Shown piece after piece: positions 18,426 to 26,094 of a DNA stretch of 64,000 nt. The translations under genes and the position numbers were made by a program. Source of the stretch: Pseudomonas migulae (lineage in GTDB: Bacteria; Pseudomonadota; Gammaproteobacteria; Pseudomonadales; Pseudomonadaceae); the NCBI RefSeq assembly GCF_024169315.1, contig NZ_JALJWR010000001.1, positions 5,444,501 to 5,508,500 on the forward strand, written 5' to 3'. The notes below the pieces were generated by a model, which worked only from the letters and a program-made list of their open reading frames with translations, was not told the origin of the DNA and searched no databases. The stretch's first letter is position 1, and each line of letters starts with the position of its first letter.

Positions 18426-19541
18426 ATGAAGCGAATGGCCGGACTTTCCGCACTTGCCTTGATTATCTCCAGCACCAGTGGCTGTGGATGGGTCTGGGGC
18501 CCGGAAGGTTATTTCCGTGACCGTGGTAGCGATTACCTGGAAGCGCAACAGACTGCACCGATGCAATTGCCACCGGACGTCAGCACCGCCAAACACCTGG
18601 ATCCGCTGCTGCCGATCCCGCGCAACGTGGCCGACGACACCGTCAAGGGCGAATACATCGTGCCGCGTCCGCAGCCGCTGTCCGCAGGTGCCGACGCCAG
18701 TGCCTACTCGCTGCAGAAGACCGGCGACTCGCGCTGGATCGTCGCCCAGAACCCGCCAGCCGAAGTCTGGCCAGTGGCTGTGCAGTTCTTCCAGGACAAC
18801 GGTTTCCGTCTGGATGACCAGCGTCCGCAAACCGGCGAATTCACCACCACTTGGCAGCATTCCGACGAACTGTCCGCAGCGATGGCCAAGCGCCTGAGCG
18901 CAGCCGGTGTCGGCGCTGACAGCGAAACCCGCGTGCGGGTGCGTATCGAGCCAGGCGTGCAGCGCAACACCAGTGAAGTCTATGTGGTCAGCGCCGAACG
19001 TCCTGCCGGCAGCACCGCCGACGTGGCGTTCACCAACCGTTCGGTCAACACCGGCCTGGACGCGGCACTGGTCGACGACATGCTCGCGAGCATGAGCCGT
19101 ATCTCGGAGAAGGGCGGTTCGGTCTCCATGCTGGCTTCGCGTGATTTCGATACGCCAAGTCGCGTCAGCCTGAGCGAAGACGGCAGCGGCAACCCGGTCC
19201 TGAACGTCGGTAACGACCTGGATCGTGCCTGGTCGAGCGTCGGTCGTGCGCTGGAACAGGGCGAGTGGCGCGTTGAAGACATCAACCGCAGCCTGGGCCT
19301 GTACTACATCAACCTGTCTGAAAAAGCCGAGAAGAAAGACGAGAAGCCCGGTTTCCTCAGCGGCCTGTTCGGCAGTGCGCCGAGCAAGGAAGAGGTTGAA
19401 GCCCGTGCCGAGCGTTATCAGGTTCGCCTGAGCAAGGTGGGCGATAACGTCCAGGTCACCGTCGAGAAAAACATCAACACCGTGGCGCCGGCTGACGTGG
19501 CGCGCAAAGTGTTGAGCGTGATTCAGGACAATCTGGGCTGA
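18426..19541 (+). CDS. bamC: BamC outer-membrane assembly lipoprotein
   Basis: A 371-aa lipoprotein. The signal peptide MKRMAGLSALALIISSTSGC ends in a lipobox with the acylated cysteine at residue 20. An unstructured segment with LPPDVSTAKHLDPLLPIPRN follows, as in BamC, which uses it to contact BamD. Two helix-grip domains fill the rest. Start moved to 18426 so that the signal peptide begins the protein. Confidence 0.92.
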   Translation: MKRMAGLSALALIISSTSGCGWVWGPEGYFRDRGSDYLEAQQTAPMQLPPDVSTAKHLDPLLPIPRNVADDTVKGEYIVPRPQPLSAGADASAYSLQKTGDSRWIVAQNPPAEVWPVAVQFFQDNGFRLDDQRPQTGEFTTTWQHSDELSAAMAKRLSAAGVGADSETRVRVRIEPGVQRNTSEVYVVSAERPAGSTADVAFTNRSVNTGLDAALVDDMLASMSRISEKGGSVSMLASRDFDTPSRVSLSEDGSGNPVLNVGNDLDRAWSSVGRALEQGEWRVEDINRSLGLYYINLSEKAEKKDEKPGFLSGLFGSAPSKEEVEARAERYQVRLSKVGDNVQVTVEKNINTVAPADVARKVLSVIQDNLG

Positions 19542-19545
19542 TCAC

Positions 19546-20304
19546 ATGCGTTTTGCCGTTCTCGGCAGCGGTAGCCAAGGGAACGGCACGTTGATAGCCA
19601 GCGCTGATACGTACGTGCTGGTGGATTGTGGTTTCTCCCTGCGGGAAACCGAAAAACGCCTGTTGCGCCTGGGTGTGAACCCGGCGCAGCTGAGCGCGAT
19701 ACTCGTGACCCACGAACATGCCGACCACGTGCATGGCGTGGGTTTGCTGTCTCGGCGCTACAATCTGCCTGTCTACCTCAGTCGCGGCACCCTGCGCGGG
19801 ATGCGCAAACCGATTGAACCGGCCGGCCTTCTGGCGGGCGGCGAGCAATTGCAGATCGGCGCACTGAGCATCGGCGTCATTGCCGTGGCCCACGATGCAC
19901 AGGAACCGACGCAATATGTGTTCAGCGACGGTGAGCGGCGCTTCGGCCTGTTGACCGACCTGGGCTCATACTGCAACAAAGTGCTGGACGGCTATCGTGA
20001 CCTCGATGCGTTGATGATCGAGGCCAATCATTGCCGAGACATGCTGGCTCGCGGTCACTACCCGTACTTTCTCAAGCAGCGGGTGGGCGGTGAACTGGGA
20101 CATTTGAACAACCACCAGGCGGCGTTCCTGGTGTCCGAGTTGGGCTGGCAAGGCCTGCAACACCTGGTCCTGGCCCATCTGAGCAGCAAGAACAACCTGC
20201 CGCAGCTGGCCCGGCAATGTTTTGTCGACACCCTCGGGTGCGACCCGGACTGGCTGCAACTGGCCGATCAAGATTCAGGGCTCGACTGGCGACACATCGC
20301 CTAG
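19546..20304 (+). CDS. Metallo-beta-lactamase-fold hydrolase
   Basis: A 252-aa MBL-fold protein of the YycJ-like type. It opens MRFAVLGSGSQGNGTLI, the metal-binding motif HTHEHADHV-type sequence reads THEHADHVHG (residues about 55-64), and later ligands fall in VAHDAQEP and EANHCRDM. It starts four bases after bamC and ends 28 bases before purC, so it is in the dapA operon. The substrate is not known; a nuclease role has been suggested for related proteins. Confidence 0.85.
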   Translation: MRFAVLGSGSQGNGTLIASADTYVLVDCGFSLRETEKRLLRLGVNPAQLSAILVTHEHADHVHGVGLLSRRYNLPVYLSRGTLRGMRKPIEPAGLLAGGEQLQIGALSIGVIAVAHDAQEPTQYVFSDGERRFGLLTDLGSYCNKVLDGYRDLDALMIEANHCRDMLARGHYPYFLKQRVGGELGHLNNHQAAFLVSELGWQGLQHLVLAHLSSKNNLPQLARQCFVDTLGCDPDWLQLADQDSGLDWRHIA

Positions 20305-20332
20305 CCCACCTACTTAGCAAGCGGAGCCCATC

Positions 20333-21046
20333 ATGGAAAAACGTGAAGAACTCTACCGCGGCAAAGCCAAATCGGTTTTCAAGACCGACGACGCTGACCG
20401 CTTGATCCTGCTGTTTCGCAACGACACCTCGGCGTTCGACGGCAAGCGCATCGAGCAGCTCGACCGCAAAGGCATGGTGAACAACAAGTTCAACGCCTTC
20501 ATCATGCAGAAACTCGAAGCCGCCGGTGTGCCGACCCAATTCGACAAACTGCTGGGCGACAACGAATGCCTGGTGAAAAAACTCGACATGATCCCGGTCG
20601 AGTGCGTCGTGCGTAACTACGCGGCCGGCAGTCTGGTCAAGCGCCTGGGCGTCGAAGAAGGCATGAAGCTCAACCCTTACACCTTCGAGTTGTTCCTGAA
20701 GGACGACGCCAAAGGCGACCCGTTCATCAATGAATCCCACGTCGTGGCGTTCGGTTGGGGCACCGCCGAGCAACTGGTTCGCATGAAAGAACTGTCGCTG
20801 AAGGTCAACGAAGTCCTGAGCAAACTGTTCGACGACGCCGGCCTGCTGCTGGTCGACTTCAAACTTGAATTCGGCGTGTTCTCCGACGGCTCCATCGTCC
20901 TGGGCGACGAATTCAGCCCGGACGGCTGCCGTCTGTGGGACAAGGCCACCGGCAAGAAAATGGACAAGGACCGCTTCCGTCAGGGCCTCGGTGACGTCAT
21001 CGAAGCCTACGAAGAAGTCGCCAATCGTCTGGGCGTACCGCTTTAA
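20333..21046 (+). CDS. purC: SAICAR synthase
   Basis: A 237-aa enzyme of full length that joins aspartate to CAIR in purine synthesis. It has the N-terminal [14 protein letters not shown]-binding segment, [18 protein letters not shown] and [13 protein letters not shown] ribosome-binding site GCGGAG lies ahead. Last protein gene before tRNA-Ser. Confidence 0.97.
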   Translation: MEKREELYRGKAKSVFKTDDADRLILLFRNDTSAFDGKRIEQLDRKGMVNNKFNAFIMQKLEAAGVPTQFDKLLGDNECLVKKLDMIPVECVVRNYAAGSLVKRLGVEEGMKLNPYTFELFLKDDAKGDPFINESHVVAFGWGTAEQLVRMKELSLKVNEVLSKLFDDAGLLLVDFKLEFGVFSDGSIVLGDEFSPDGCRLWDKATGKKMDKDRFRQGLGDVIEAYEEVANRLGVPL

Positions 21047-21090
21047 TCGACGCAAGCATCTGATAGCACAGAAATATTTCGCTTAGGGGG

Positions 21091-21119
21091 TTCGCTTCCG
21101 GCAAAAGTGTTGTTATGAT
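21091..21119 (+). promoter_or_regulatory. Promoter of tRNA-Ser
   Basis: TTCGCT, 17 bases, then TATGAT (21114-21119), ending 10 bases before the tRNA; a G+C-rich GCGCGCC discriminator follows, as in stable-RNA promoters. Confidence 0.6.
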
Positions 21120-21129
21120 GCGCGCCGTT

Positions 21130-21219
21130 GGAGAGATGCCAGAGTGGCCGAATGGGACGGATTCGAAATCCGTTGTACCTTCACCGGTACCTAGGGTTCG
21201 AATCCCTATCTCTCCGCCA
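21130..21219 (+). tRNA. tRNA-Ser(CGA)
   Basis: A 90-base class II tRNA with encoded CCA. The acceptor stem pairs GGAGAGA (21130-21136) with TCTCTCC (21209-21215), followed by G and CCA. The anticodon loop TTCGAAA holds CGA at 21164-21166, reading UCG. A long variable arm (TTGTACCTTCACCGGTACC region) and GGTTCGAATCC T-arm are present. Confidence 0.97.
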
Positions 21220-21227
21220 TTACATAG

Positions 21228-21264
21228 AAAAAGCCCCGTAGCTGAACAAGCTACGGGGCTTTTT
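21228..21264 (+). terminator. Terminator after tRNA-Ser, left copy of duplicated hairpin
   Basis: AGCCCCGTAGCT, loop GAACA, AGCTACGGGGCT, flanked by A and T runs. Nearly identical to the hairpin at 22742-22776; together they flank the islet. Confidence 0.93.
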
Positions 21265-21437
21265 CGTTTCCAGGGTTTATGTTTTTTAGATCACATTTGC
21301 GTACGGTTATTGTACGGTTGGTGATTGACGCGTCTCGCAGCGTACGGCTAGCATCCGTACTGCGCTGCCGTGCTCATGCCGCAGCAACAAAACGAAACTC
21401 AGTAAGGGAAAACACTCACTCAAAACGGGTACACCCT
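21265..21437. promoter_or_regulatory. Region between tRNA-Ser terminator and the toxin-antitoxin operon
   Basis: A+T-richer than the flanks and holding GTACGG repeats (separate entry) but no gene. It should contain the promoter of the DUF1778/GNAT operon. Confidence 0.5.
21299..21360 (+). promoter_or_regulatory. GTACGG repeats, candidate toxin-antitoxin operator
   Basis: GTACGG occurs at 21301, 21312 and 21342, the last forming an inverted repeat with CCGTAC at 21355-21360 around CTAGCAT. The first two are 11 bases apart. RHH antitoxins such as DUF1778 proteins typically bind such repeated or palindromic sites ahead of their own gene; the assignment is inferred. Confidence 0.45.
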
Positions 21438-21743
21438 ATGTTAGAAATTAACGAAATACTCAAAGCACCAAAAAATGCTCGCCTTGAACTCAAAACTACG
21501 GACGCCGCCAAAGAGTTCATCCGCAAAGCCGCCTCTATCTCTGGGCTTGATATGACTTCGTTCATTATTTCGTCGGCTTTTGAGAAGGCTGAGGAGGTCA
21601 TGGAAAAGCATCGACGTATCGAAGTGTCGGAGCAAGCCTATGCTCGGGCTCTGGAGATCCTCAACGAGGATACGGCCCCAACGCCTGGATTACTGAACCT
21701 GATGAGAGGGAAGCATGGGGACAAAAGCGATTCCGGCTTATGA
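21438..21743 (+). CDS. DUF1778 ribbon-helix-helix antitoxin
   Basis: A 101-aa protein of the DUF1778 (TacA/AtaR) family. The N-terminal RHH segment ARLELKTTDAAKEFIRKAAS is followed by ISGLDMTSFIISSAFEKAEE and a C-terminal toxin-binding tail with the family phrase HRRIEVSEQAYARALEIL. It should neutralise the GNAT toxin encoded by the next gene, which it overlaps by 29 bases, and repress the operon. The ribosome-binding site ahead of the ATG is weak. Confidence 0.88.
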   Translation: MLEINEILKAPKNARLELKTTDAAKEFIRKAASISGLDMTSFIISSAFEKAEEVMEKHRRIEVSEQAYARALEILNEDTAPTPGLLNLMRGKHGDKSDSGL

Positions 21744-22266
21744 AATCGACAACCATTTGCAGGCCCGTTTTGACTCTTACCTCTTCCTGAAAGATTTCGA
21801 TTGTGGTCTTGCCATGATGGACGAGTACTACAAAAGCAGTTTGAAGCGCGCCTTGAAGAGCGAAAACATCCGGGGCATTGGCGCTATCAATCCGGCAAGC
21901 GAAGTCGTCGGCTTTGGCACGCTCACACTGGGGCACATTGACAGGGGCCTTGCGAAAACCGCGATCAGGAAGACGAACCTGCCTACCCAACTGCCCATCG
22001 TTCGGATGGTGATGTTTGGCGTTGATCGTCGATATCAGGGGCTTGGAATCGGTCAGGAAATCCTGAGACATTCGTTTATGCAGGCGGTTAAGGTTCACAG
22101 AGAGGTGCCTGTCAAAGGTCTGTATCTGGACGCTGCGCCCAATGCCGTTTCTTATTACGGGACTCTGGGCTTTCAGGCTCTGAGCGAGCCAGATGTGAAA
22201 GGAAGCACACCCATGCTGATCAGTATCGAGCCGATCCTGCAGGCGATGGTCGATACCTCGCAGTAG
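21715..22266 (+). CDS. GNAT acetyltransferase toxin (TacT/AtaT type)
   Basis: A 183-aa GNAT protein. The acetyl-CoA-binding motif RRYQGLGIGQEILRHS lies near residues 102-117 and the terminal GNAT element SYYGTLGFQ near 144-152. GNAT toxins paired with DUF1778 antitoxins acetylate charged aminoacyl-tRNAs and stop translation. The start follows GAGGGAAGC inside the antitoxin gene. The target tRNA cannot be read from sequence. Located directly downstream of tRNA-Ser in an islet of low G+C. Confidence 0.88.
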   Translation: MGTKAIPAYEIDNHLQARFDSYLFLKDFDCGLAMMDEYYKSSLKRALKSENIRGIGAINPASEVVGFGTLTLGHIDRGLAKTAIRKTNLPTQLPIVRMVMFGVDRRYQGLGIGQEILRHSFMQAVKVHREVPVKGLYLDAAPNAVSYYGTLGFQALSEPDVKGSTPMLISIEPILQAMVDTSQ

Positions 22267-22322
22267 GTTTCATGGGATGAAGCTGCCCGGTCAGAGCAGC
22301 TTCGTTTTAGCTCCACCAACCT

Positions 22323-22529
22323 TTATGGTTGCGAATGCCCCAGTTTCCTATTTATCAACTCGTAGACGTCTTTGTGGGTAGAGTTGTGCAAGGTTTTGTC
22401 CTTGCAGGCCGATGCCAGGAACGTTTTGACCTCTTCCTTTGCATGAGGGTAAAGACCTGCGACGTAGTCGGTTTCATGGGGCTGGGTGCAGTTGAAGTGT
22501 TTGTCGTCTTTCGCTTTGTCTCTAGCCAT
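22323..22529 (-). CDS. Small hypothetical protein (68 aa)
   Basis: Starts MARDKAKDDKHFNCTQPHET and is charged and hydrophilic, with two cysteines (C14, C39) and no signal peptide or membrane segment. The start at 22529 is preceded by GGAG at eight bases; an upstream extension to 22637 has no ribosome-binding site. It lies inside the tRNA-Ser islet, convergent with the GNAT toxin. I do not recognise a function; similar small proteins seem to recur in Pseudomonas. Confidence 0.6.
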   Translation of the reverse strand: MARDKAKDDKHFNCTQPHETDYVAGLYPHAKEEVKTFLASACKDKTLHNSTHKDVYELINRKLGHSQP

Positions 22530-22741
22530 TGCAGAGGCTCCTTTTGAGTTCGCATGATTGTCGATGGTCAGGGCCTTTTCGCCCCGCACGTCGCAGAGCT
22601 TAGAGGTTAAGCCTCGTGCCGCTAGGGGGTTGGACAAATCAGGAAGGGGCTGTCAGACGATGCTGGAGTCTGCCGAAGGACTAAACAAAGAACCTGCCAG
22701 CTTAAATCTGCCGGGCTTCTAGGTCAGGCTGACCGTCTCAT
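22530..22741. other. Islet segment without recognised genes
   Basis: About 210 bases upstream of the 68-aa gene. No start with a plausible ribosome-binding site and no repeat was seen; it is probably promoter sequence plus a decayed remnant. Confidence 0.4.
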
Positions 22742-22776
22742 TAAGCCCCGTAGCTGAAAAAGCTACGGGGCTTTTT
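22742..22776 (+). terminator. Right copy of the duplicated terminator
   Basis: AGCCCCGTAGCT, loop GAAAA, AGCTACGGGGCT, then TTTTTCG. It differs from the copy at 21228 only in the loop and one flanking base, and marks the right edge of the islet. Confidence 0.9.
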
Positions 22777-22911
22777 CGCTTCTGGCGTTTTGTTTTGGGG
22801 GAAGAGCGCGGCTATCGCCTCGAGGAGCACAGCAATGGCGCGACAGCCCGTGAATCAAGCTCATTGACTATCCTGCAATACAGAGCAACTGATCGAATGA
22901 CGGGTGATGTC

Positions 22912-23244
22912 ATGAACAGATGGCGGCGTATCTGGTTGTCTGTGAAGCTGATAGCAGCCACAGCGGCCTGCGTGACTGTGGCTGTTCAGGCTTTTCAATA
23001 CATGCTGGAAAGCCAGGACGCAGTGCAAATTCATCCTTTGAGCATTGTGGTTGCCGGGTTGATCTTTGGTTTTATCAGCTATGGATTGCTTTCGCTGATT
23101 GAAAGAGGGGTAAGGCGGCTCGTAGCCCGTTTTGACACTGTGGCCCCCGACCCTCGGGCAGAACTTGAGAGCGATGTGGGGCTGGTTGCGGATCAACCGC
23201 TAACCCTGTCATCTGATGCGCAGGCTCATCAGAAAAATCTGTGA
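22912..23244 (+). CDS. Small inner-membrane hypothetical protein
   Basis: A 110-aa protein starting MNRWRRIWLSVKLIAATAAC, with membrane segments near 9-29 and 42-64 and a charged C-terminal tail (VRRLVARFDTVAPDPRAELE). An in-frame ATG five codons upstream (22897) is possible; neither has a strong ribosome-binding site. Function not recognised. It lies just outside the islet's right terminator copy. Confidence 0.5.
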   Translation: MNRWRRIWLSVKLIAATAACVTVAVQAFQYMLESQDAVQIHPLSIVVAGLIFGFISYGLLSLIERGVRRLVARFDTVAPDPRAELESDVGLVADQPLTLSSDAQAHQKNL

Positions 23245-23251
23245 ACGGACC

Positions 23252-23866
23252 TCAAAACGTAGGCGGAGTAATCACCCAAATCACCACCGCATCCACTTCC
23301 CCGGGATTCCCGTATCGATGCGGCTCCTGACTGGAAAAACTAAAACTGTCGCCCTCGCTTAGCTGAAAGTGCCGCTCCCCGACCCACAACTCAAAACTCC
23401 CCGACAGCAAATACCCAGCCTCTTCACCCTCATGGCTGTAACTCTGCTGGCTATAAGTCCCCGGCGGAAACCGCGAATGCAGCATTTCCAGTTGTCGATT
23501 CGGCTGCGGTGTCAGCAGGTGATCCACGATCCCATCTTCGTAATGCACGCTCATGCGGCTGTTCTTGCGCACAACGATGCCATCGTCTTCCGGCGAAGTT
23601 TGCGCTTCGCTGGCAAAGAACCATTGAATGGTTACGCCCAGGCTACGAGCGATGTTGAAGAGGGCGGGGATGGAGGGGTAGGCCAGGTTGCGTTCAAGCT
23701 GGCTGATGTATCCCGCCGTCAGCTCGCTCATCTGCGCCAGTTCCGCCAGAGTCATGCCCCGGCGTTTGCGCAGGCCACGGATGCGTGTGCCGAGAAAATG
23801 CGGTTCCGCCGTGGCGCTGTCCTGTGTGGGCGCGCTGTTGGCAGGCGGCATCTTGCTGTTGCTCAT
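23252..23866 (-). CDS. XRE-family regulator with C-terminal cupin
   Basis: A 204-aa protein. The helix-turn-helix (about residues 28-82) reads IRGLRKRRGMTLAELAQMSE then GYISQLERNLAYPSIPALF. A cupin domain (about 125-200) carries SHEGEEAGYLLSGSFELWV and EPHRYGNPGEVDAVVIWV. Such regulators (PuuR-like) often sense amines or amino acids and control adjacent catabolic genes. The ATG at 23866 follows GGAG. It sits 50 bases after the flavin oxidoreductase gene on the same strand, pointing to that gene as its target. Confidence 0.88.
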   Translation of the reverse strand: MSNSKMPPANSAPTQDSATAEPHFLGTRIRGLRKRRGMTLAELAQMSELTAGYISQLERNLAYPSIPALFNIARSLGVTIQWFFASEAQTSPEDDGIVVRKNSRMSVHYEDGIVDHLLTPQPNRQLEMLHSRFPPGTYSQQSYSHEGEEAGYLLSGSFELWVGERHFQLSEGDSFSFSSQEPHRYGNPGEVDAVVIWVITPPTF

Positions 23867-23916
23867 GGCGTGCTCCAAACCGGGACTTCATAAAAGTCCC
23901 GGAGTATAAAACAGCC

Positions 23917-25878
23917 TCAAAGCTCCCAGGCGACTTTCAAACCTTCATAGATGGCTTCTTCGGCGGTGCGCGGGGCGAGGCAGTCGCCGATGCGCCGGAA
24001 TTCCACCAGACCTTCCAATTGCGCTCCCAAAACATCAACCGGTTGATGGCCCTGACAGAGCACCAGTGTGTCGATGTTTTCGAACAACATCAGTTCGCCA
24101 CTGGCGGTGTGTTGCAGGTAAACGGTGTTGTCGTCGCAACCATACAGGCGGGCATAAGGCGTAATCGGGATGCCGAGTTTGTGCAGTTCGCCGGCCAGTT
24201 GATCGCGCACGTACAGCGGCAGGTTTTCCCCGCAGTGGGTGCCGTTGACCGCCAGTTGCACTTGATGCCCGGCGCGCACCAGGCGTTCGGCGATGCCGGG
24301 GCCGATCCAGTCGGCGCGCCAGTCGACGACCACCACCGAACGGCCGATCTGCACTTCATCACGCAGCACTTGCCAGGCGTCCACCACCTGCAACTCGCCC
24401 CCGCGCTCGAATGTTGGCCAGTAAGGTTCGGCACCCGTGGCGACGATCACCATGTCCGGCCGTTCGCGCTCCACCAGCGCCCGGTCGACGTGGGTGTTGC
24501 GCACGACGCGCACCCCGGCCAGCTCCATCTCCCGTTGCAGGTTGGTACTGGCGCCACCGAACTCGGCGCGTCTTGGTAAAAGTTGCGCCAGCAAGACTTG
24601 GCCGCCCAGTTGCGAACTGGCTTCGTAGAGCGTCACGTCATGTCCGCGCTGGGCGGCGACGGCAGCGGCTTTCATCCCGGCGGGGCCACCGCCGGCGATC
24701 ATGATGCGTTTGCGTTGCGCCGTCGGTTGTCGGTTGCCGAAAATCAGTTCGCGCCCGGTTTCCGGGTGCTGGATACAGGAGATCGGCAAGCCTTTGTGGA
24801 AGTGACCAATGCATGCCTGATTGCAGGCGATGCAGGCGCGCACATCTTCGACATGGCCGGTGTCGGTTTTGTTGGGCATTTGCGGATCGCAGATCAGGGC
24901 GCGGGTCATGCCGCAGACATCGGCCTGGCCGCGGGCGAGGATCAGCTCGGCTTCCTGCGGCTGGTTGATGCGCCCGGTGACGAACAACGGAATCGACAGG
25001 CTGGCCTTGAATGTCCCGGCTTCCTTGGCCAGGTAAGCCGCTTCGATCGCCATCGGCGGCACGATGTGCACCGCACCGCCCAGCGAAGCCGAGGTGCCGG
25101 CGACGATGTGCACGTAATCCAGACTCGGTTGCAGTGATTGTACGGCGGCCAGGGATTCGTCCTCGGTCAGCCCTTCGGGGTCGCGTTCGTCGGCGGAAAT
25201 ACGCAGCCCGATGATGAAATGTTCATCGGTGTTGGCGCGCACGGCCGCGATCACTTCACGCAGAAAACGCAGGCGTCGCTCAAGTTCACCGTTGTAGCCA
25301 TCGGTGCGTCGGTTGACCCGCGGATTGATGAATTGCGCCGGCAGGTAACCGTGGCTGGCGACCACTTCCACGCCGTCGATGCCGGCCTGATACAGGCGTC
25401 GGGCCGCGGCGCCATACCCGGCGACGATTTCATCGATCATCGTCTGGTCCAGCGCCCGCGGCATCACCCGGAAACGCTCGTTGGGCACCGCCGACGGCGA
25501 GTAGGCGACGGCGAGCAAGCCATCGCTGGACTCCATGATTTCCCGGCCCGGATGGAAGATCTGCGACAGCACCATCGTGCCGTGAGCATGGCAACGTTCG
25601 GCGATTTTTCGATAACCCTCGATGCAGGCGTCGTCGGTGGCCATCAGCACGTGAGAGGTGTAACGCGCGCTGTCATGCACGCCGGCCACTTGCAGCACGA
25701 TCAGCCCGACCCCGCCTTCGGCGCGCGCGGCGTGATAGGCGATCAGTTGCTCGTTGACCAGATTGTCGGTGGGCATCGAGGTGTCGTGACCGCTGGACAT
25801 GATGCGGTTTTTCAGCCGTTTGCCACGCAGCTGCAAGGGTTCGAACAGGTGCGCAAAAGCGGGGGACGAGGTCGGCAT
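23917..25878 (-). CDS. Old-yellow-enzyme-type Fe-S flavoprotein oxidoreductase
   Basis: A 653-aa two-part enzyme. Residues about 8-340 form an FMN TIM barrel (NADH:flavin oxidoreductase type; LFEPLQLRGKRLKNRIMSS and QIFHPGRE). The 4Fe-4S ligands lie in ACIACNQACIG followed by SCIQHP near 350-375. Residues about 390-650 form an FAD/NAD(P) domain (RIMIAGGGPAGMKAA). The layout is that of 2,4-dienoyl-CoA reductase, trimethylamine dehydrogenase and betaine/dimethylglycine demethylases. With a polyamine-type binding protein next door, an amine or betaine demethylase role is plausible but not proved. Confidence 0.85.
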   Translation of the reverse strand: MPTSSPAFAHLFEPLQLRGKRLKNRIMSSGHDTSMPTDNLVNEQLIAYHAARAEGGVGLIVLQVAGVHDSARYTSHVLMATDDACIEGYRKIAERCHAHGTMVLSQIFHPGREIMESSDGLLAVAYSPSAVPNERFRVMPRALDQTMIDEIVAGYGAAARRLYQAGIDGVEVVASHGYLPAQFINPRVNRRTDGYNGELERRLRFLREVIAAVRANTDEHFIIGLRISADERDPEGLTEDESLAAVQSLQPSLDYVHIVAGTSASLGGAVHIVPPMAIEAAYLAKEAGTFKASLSIPLFVTGRINQPQEAELILARGQADVCGMTRALICDPQMPNKTDTGHVEDVRACIACNQACIGHFHKGLPISCIQHPETGRELIFGNRQPTAQRKRIMIAGGGPAGMKAAAVAAQRGHDVTLYEASSQLGGQVLLAQLLPRRAEFGGASTNLQREMELAGVRVVRNTHVDRALVERERPDMVIVATGAEPYWPTFERGGELQVVDAWQVLRDEVQIGRSVVVVDWRADWIGPGIAERLVRAGHQVQLAVNGTHCGENLPLYVRDQLAGELHKLGIPITPYARLYGCDDNTVYLQHTASGELMLFENIDTLVLCQGHQPVDVLGAQLEGLVEFRRIGDCLAPRTAEEAIYEGLKVAWEL

Positions 25879-25950
25879 GGGACGGGTACTCCAGGCAGGC
25901 TGAAGCCGAAAGGCCGGGTTTTCGGCGTTGTTATTATTTGTCTATAGAAA

Positions 25951-25987
25951 TTTACCTTCAGTAAAAAATCAACTTGTTTTTTTACTG
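25951..25987. promoter_or_regulatory. Operator-like dyad between the oxidoreductase and binding-protein genes
   Basis: CAGTAAAAAA (25959-25968) and TTTTTTACTG (25978-25987) are perfect ten-base inverted arms around nine bases. TTTAC at 25951 makes a second overlapping dyad TTTAC-CTTCA-GTAAA. The site lies in the A+T-rich centre of the divergent promoter region (25879-26094), the natural place for the nearby XRE-cupin regulator to bind. Confidence 0.55.
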
Positions 25988-26094
25988 GTGATCGCATTAG
26001 ATTCTTTTGGCGCCTGTAGCTGGGGCGAACCTCACAACAATAAAAAAGGGTCACGCGGCGTTGCTCCGCGCGGCACCTGCAAGAGGATCCACTG

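Noticed and set aside
22795..22911. An upstream extension of the 110-aa membrane protein starting at TTG 22795.
   Set aside because: The added residues show no domain, the start is TTG and no ribosome-binding site precedes it; ATG 22912 or 22897 is more likely.
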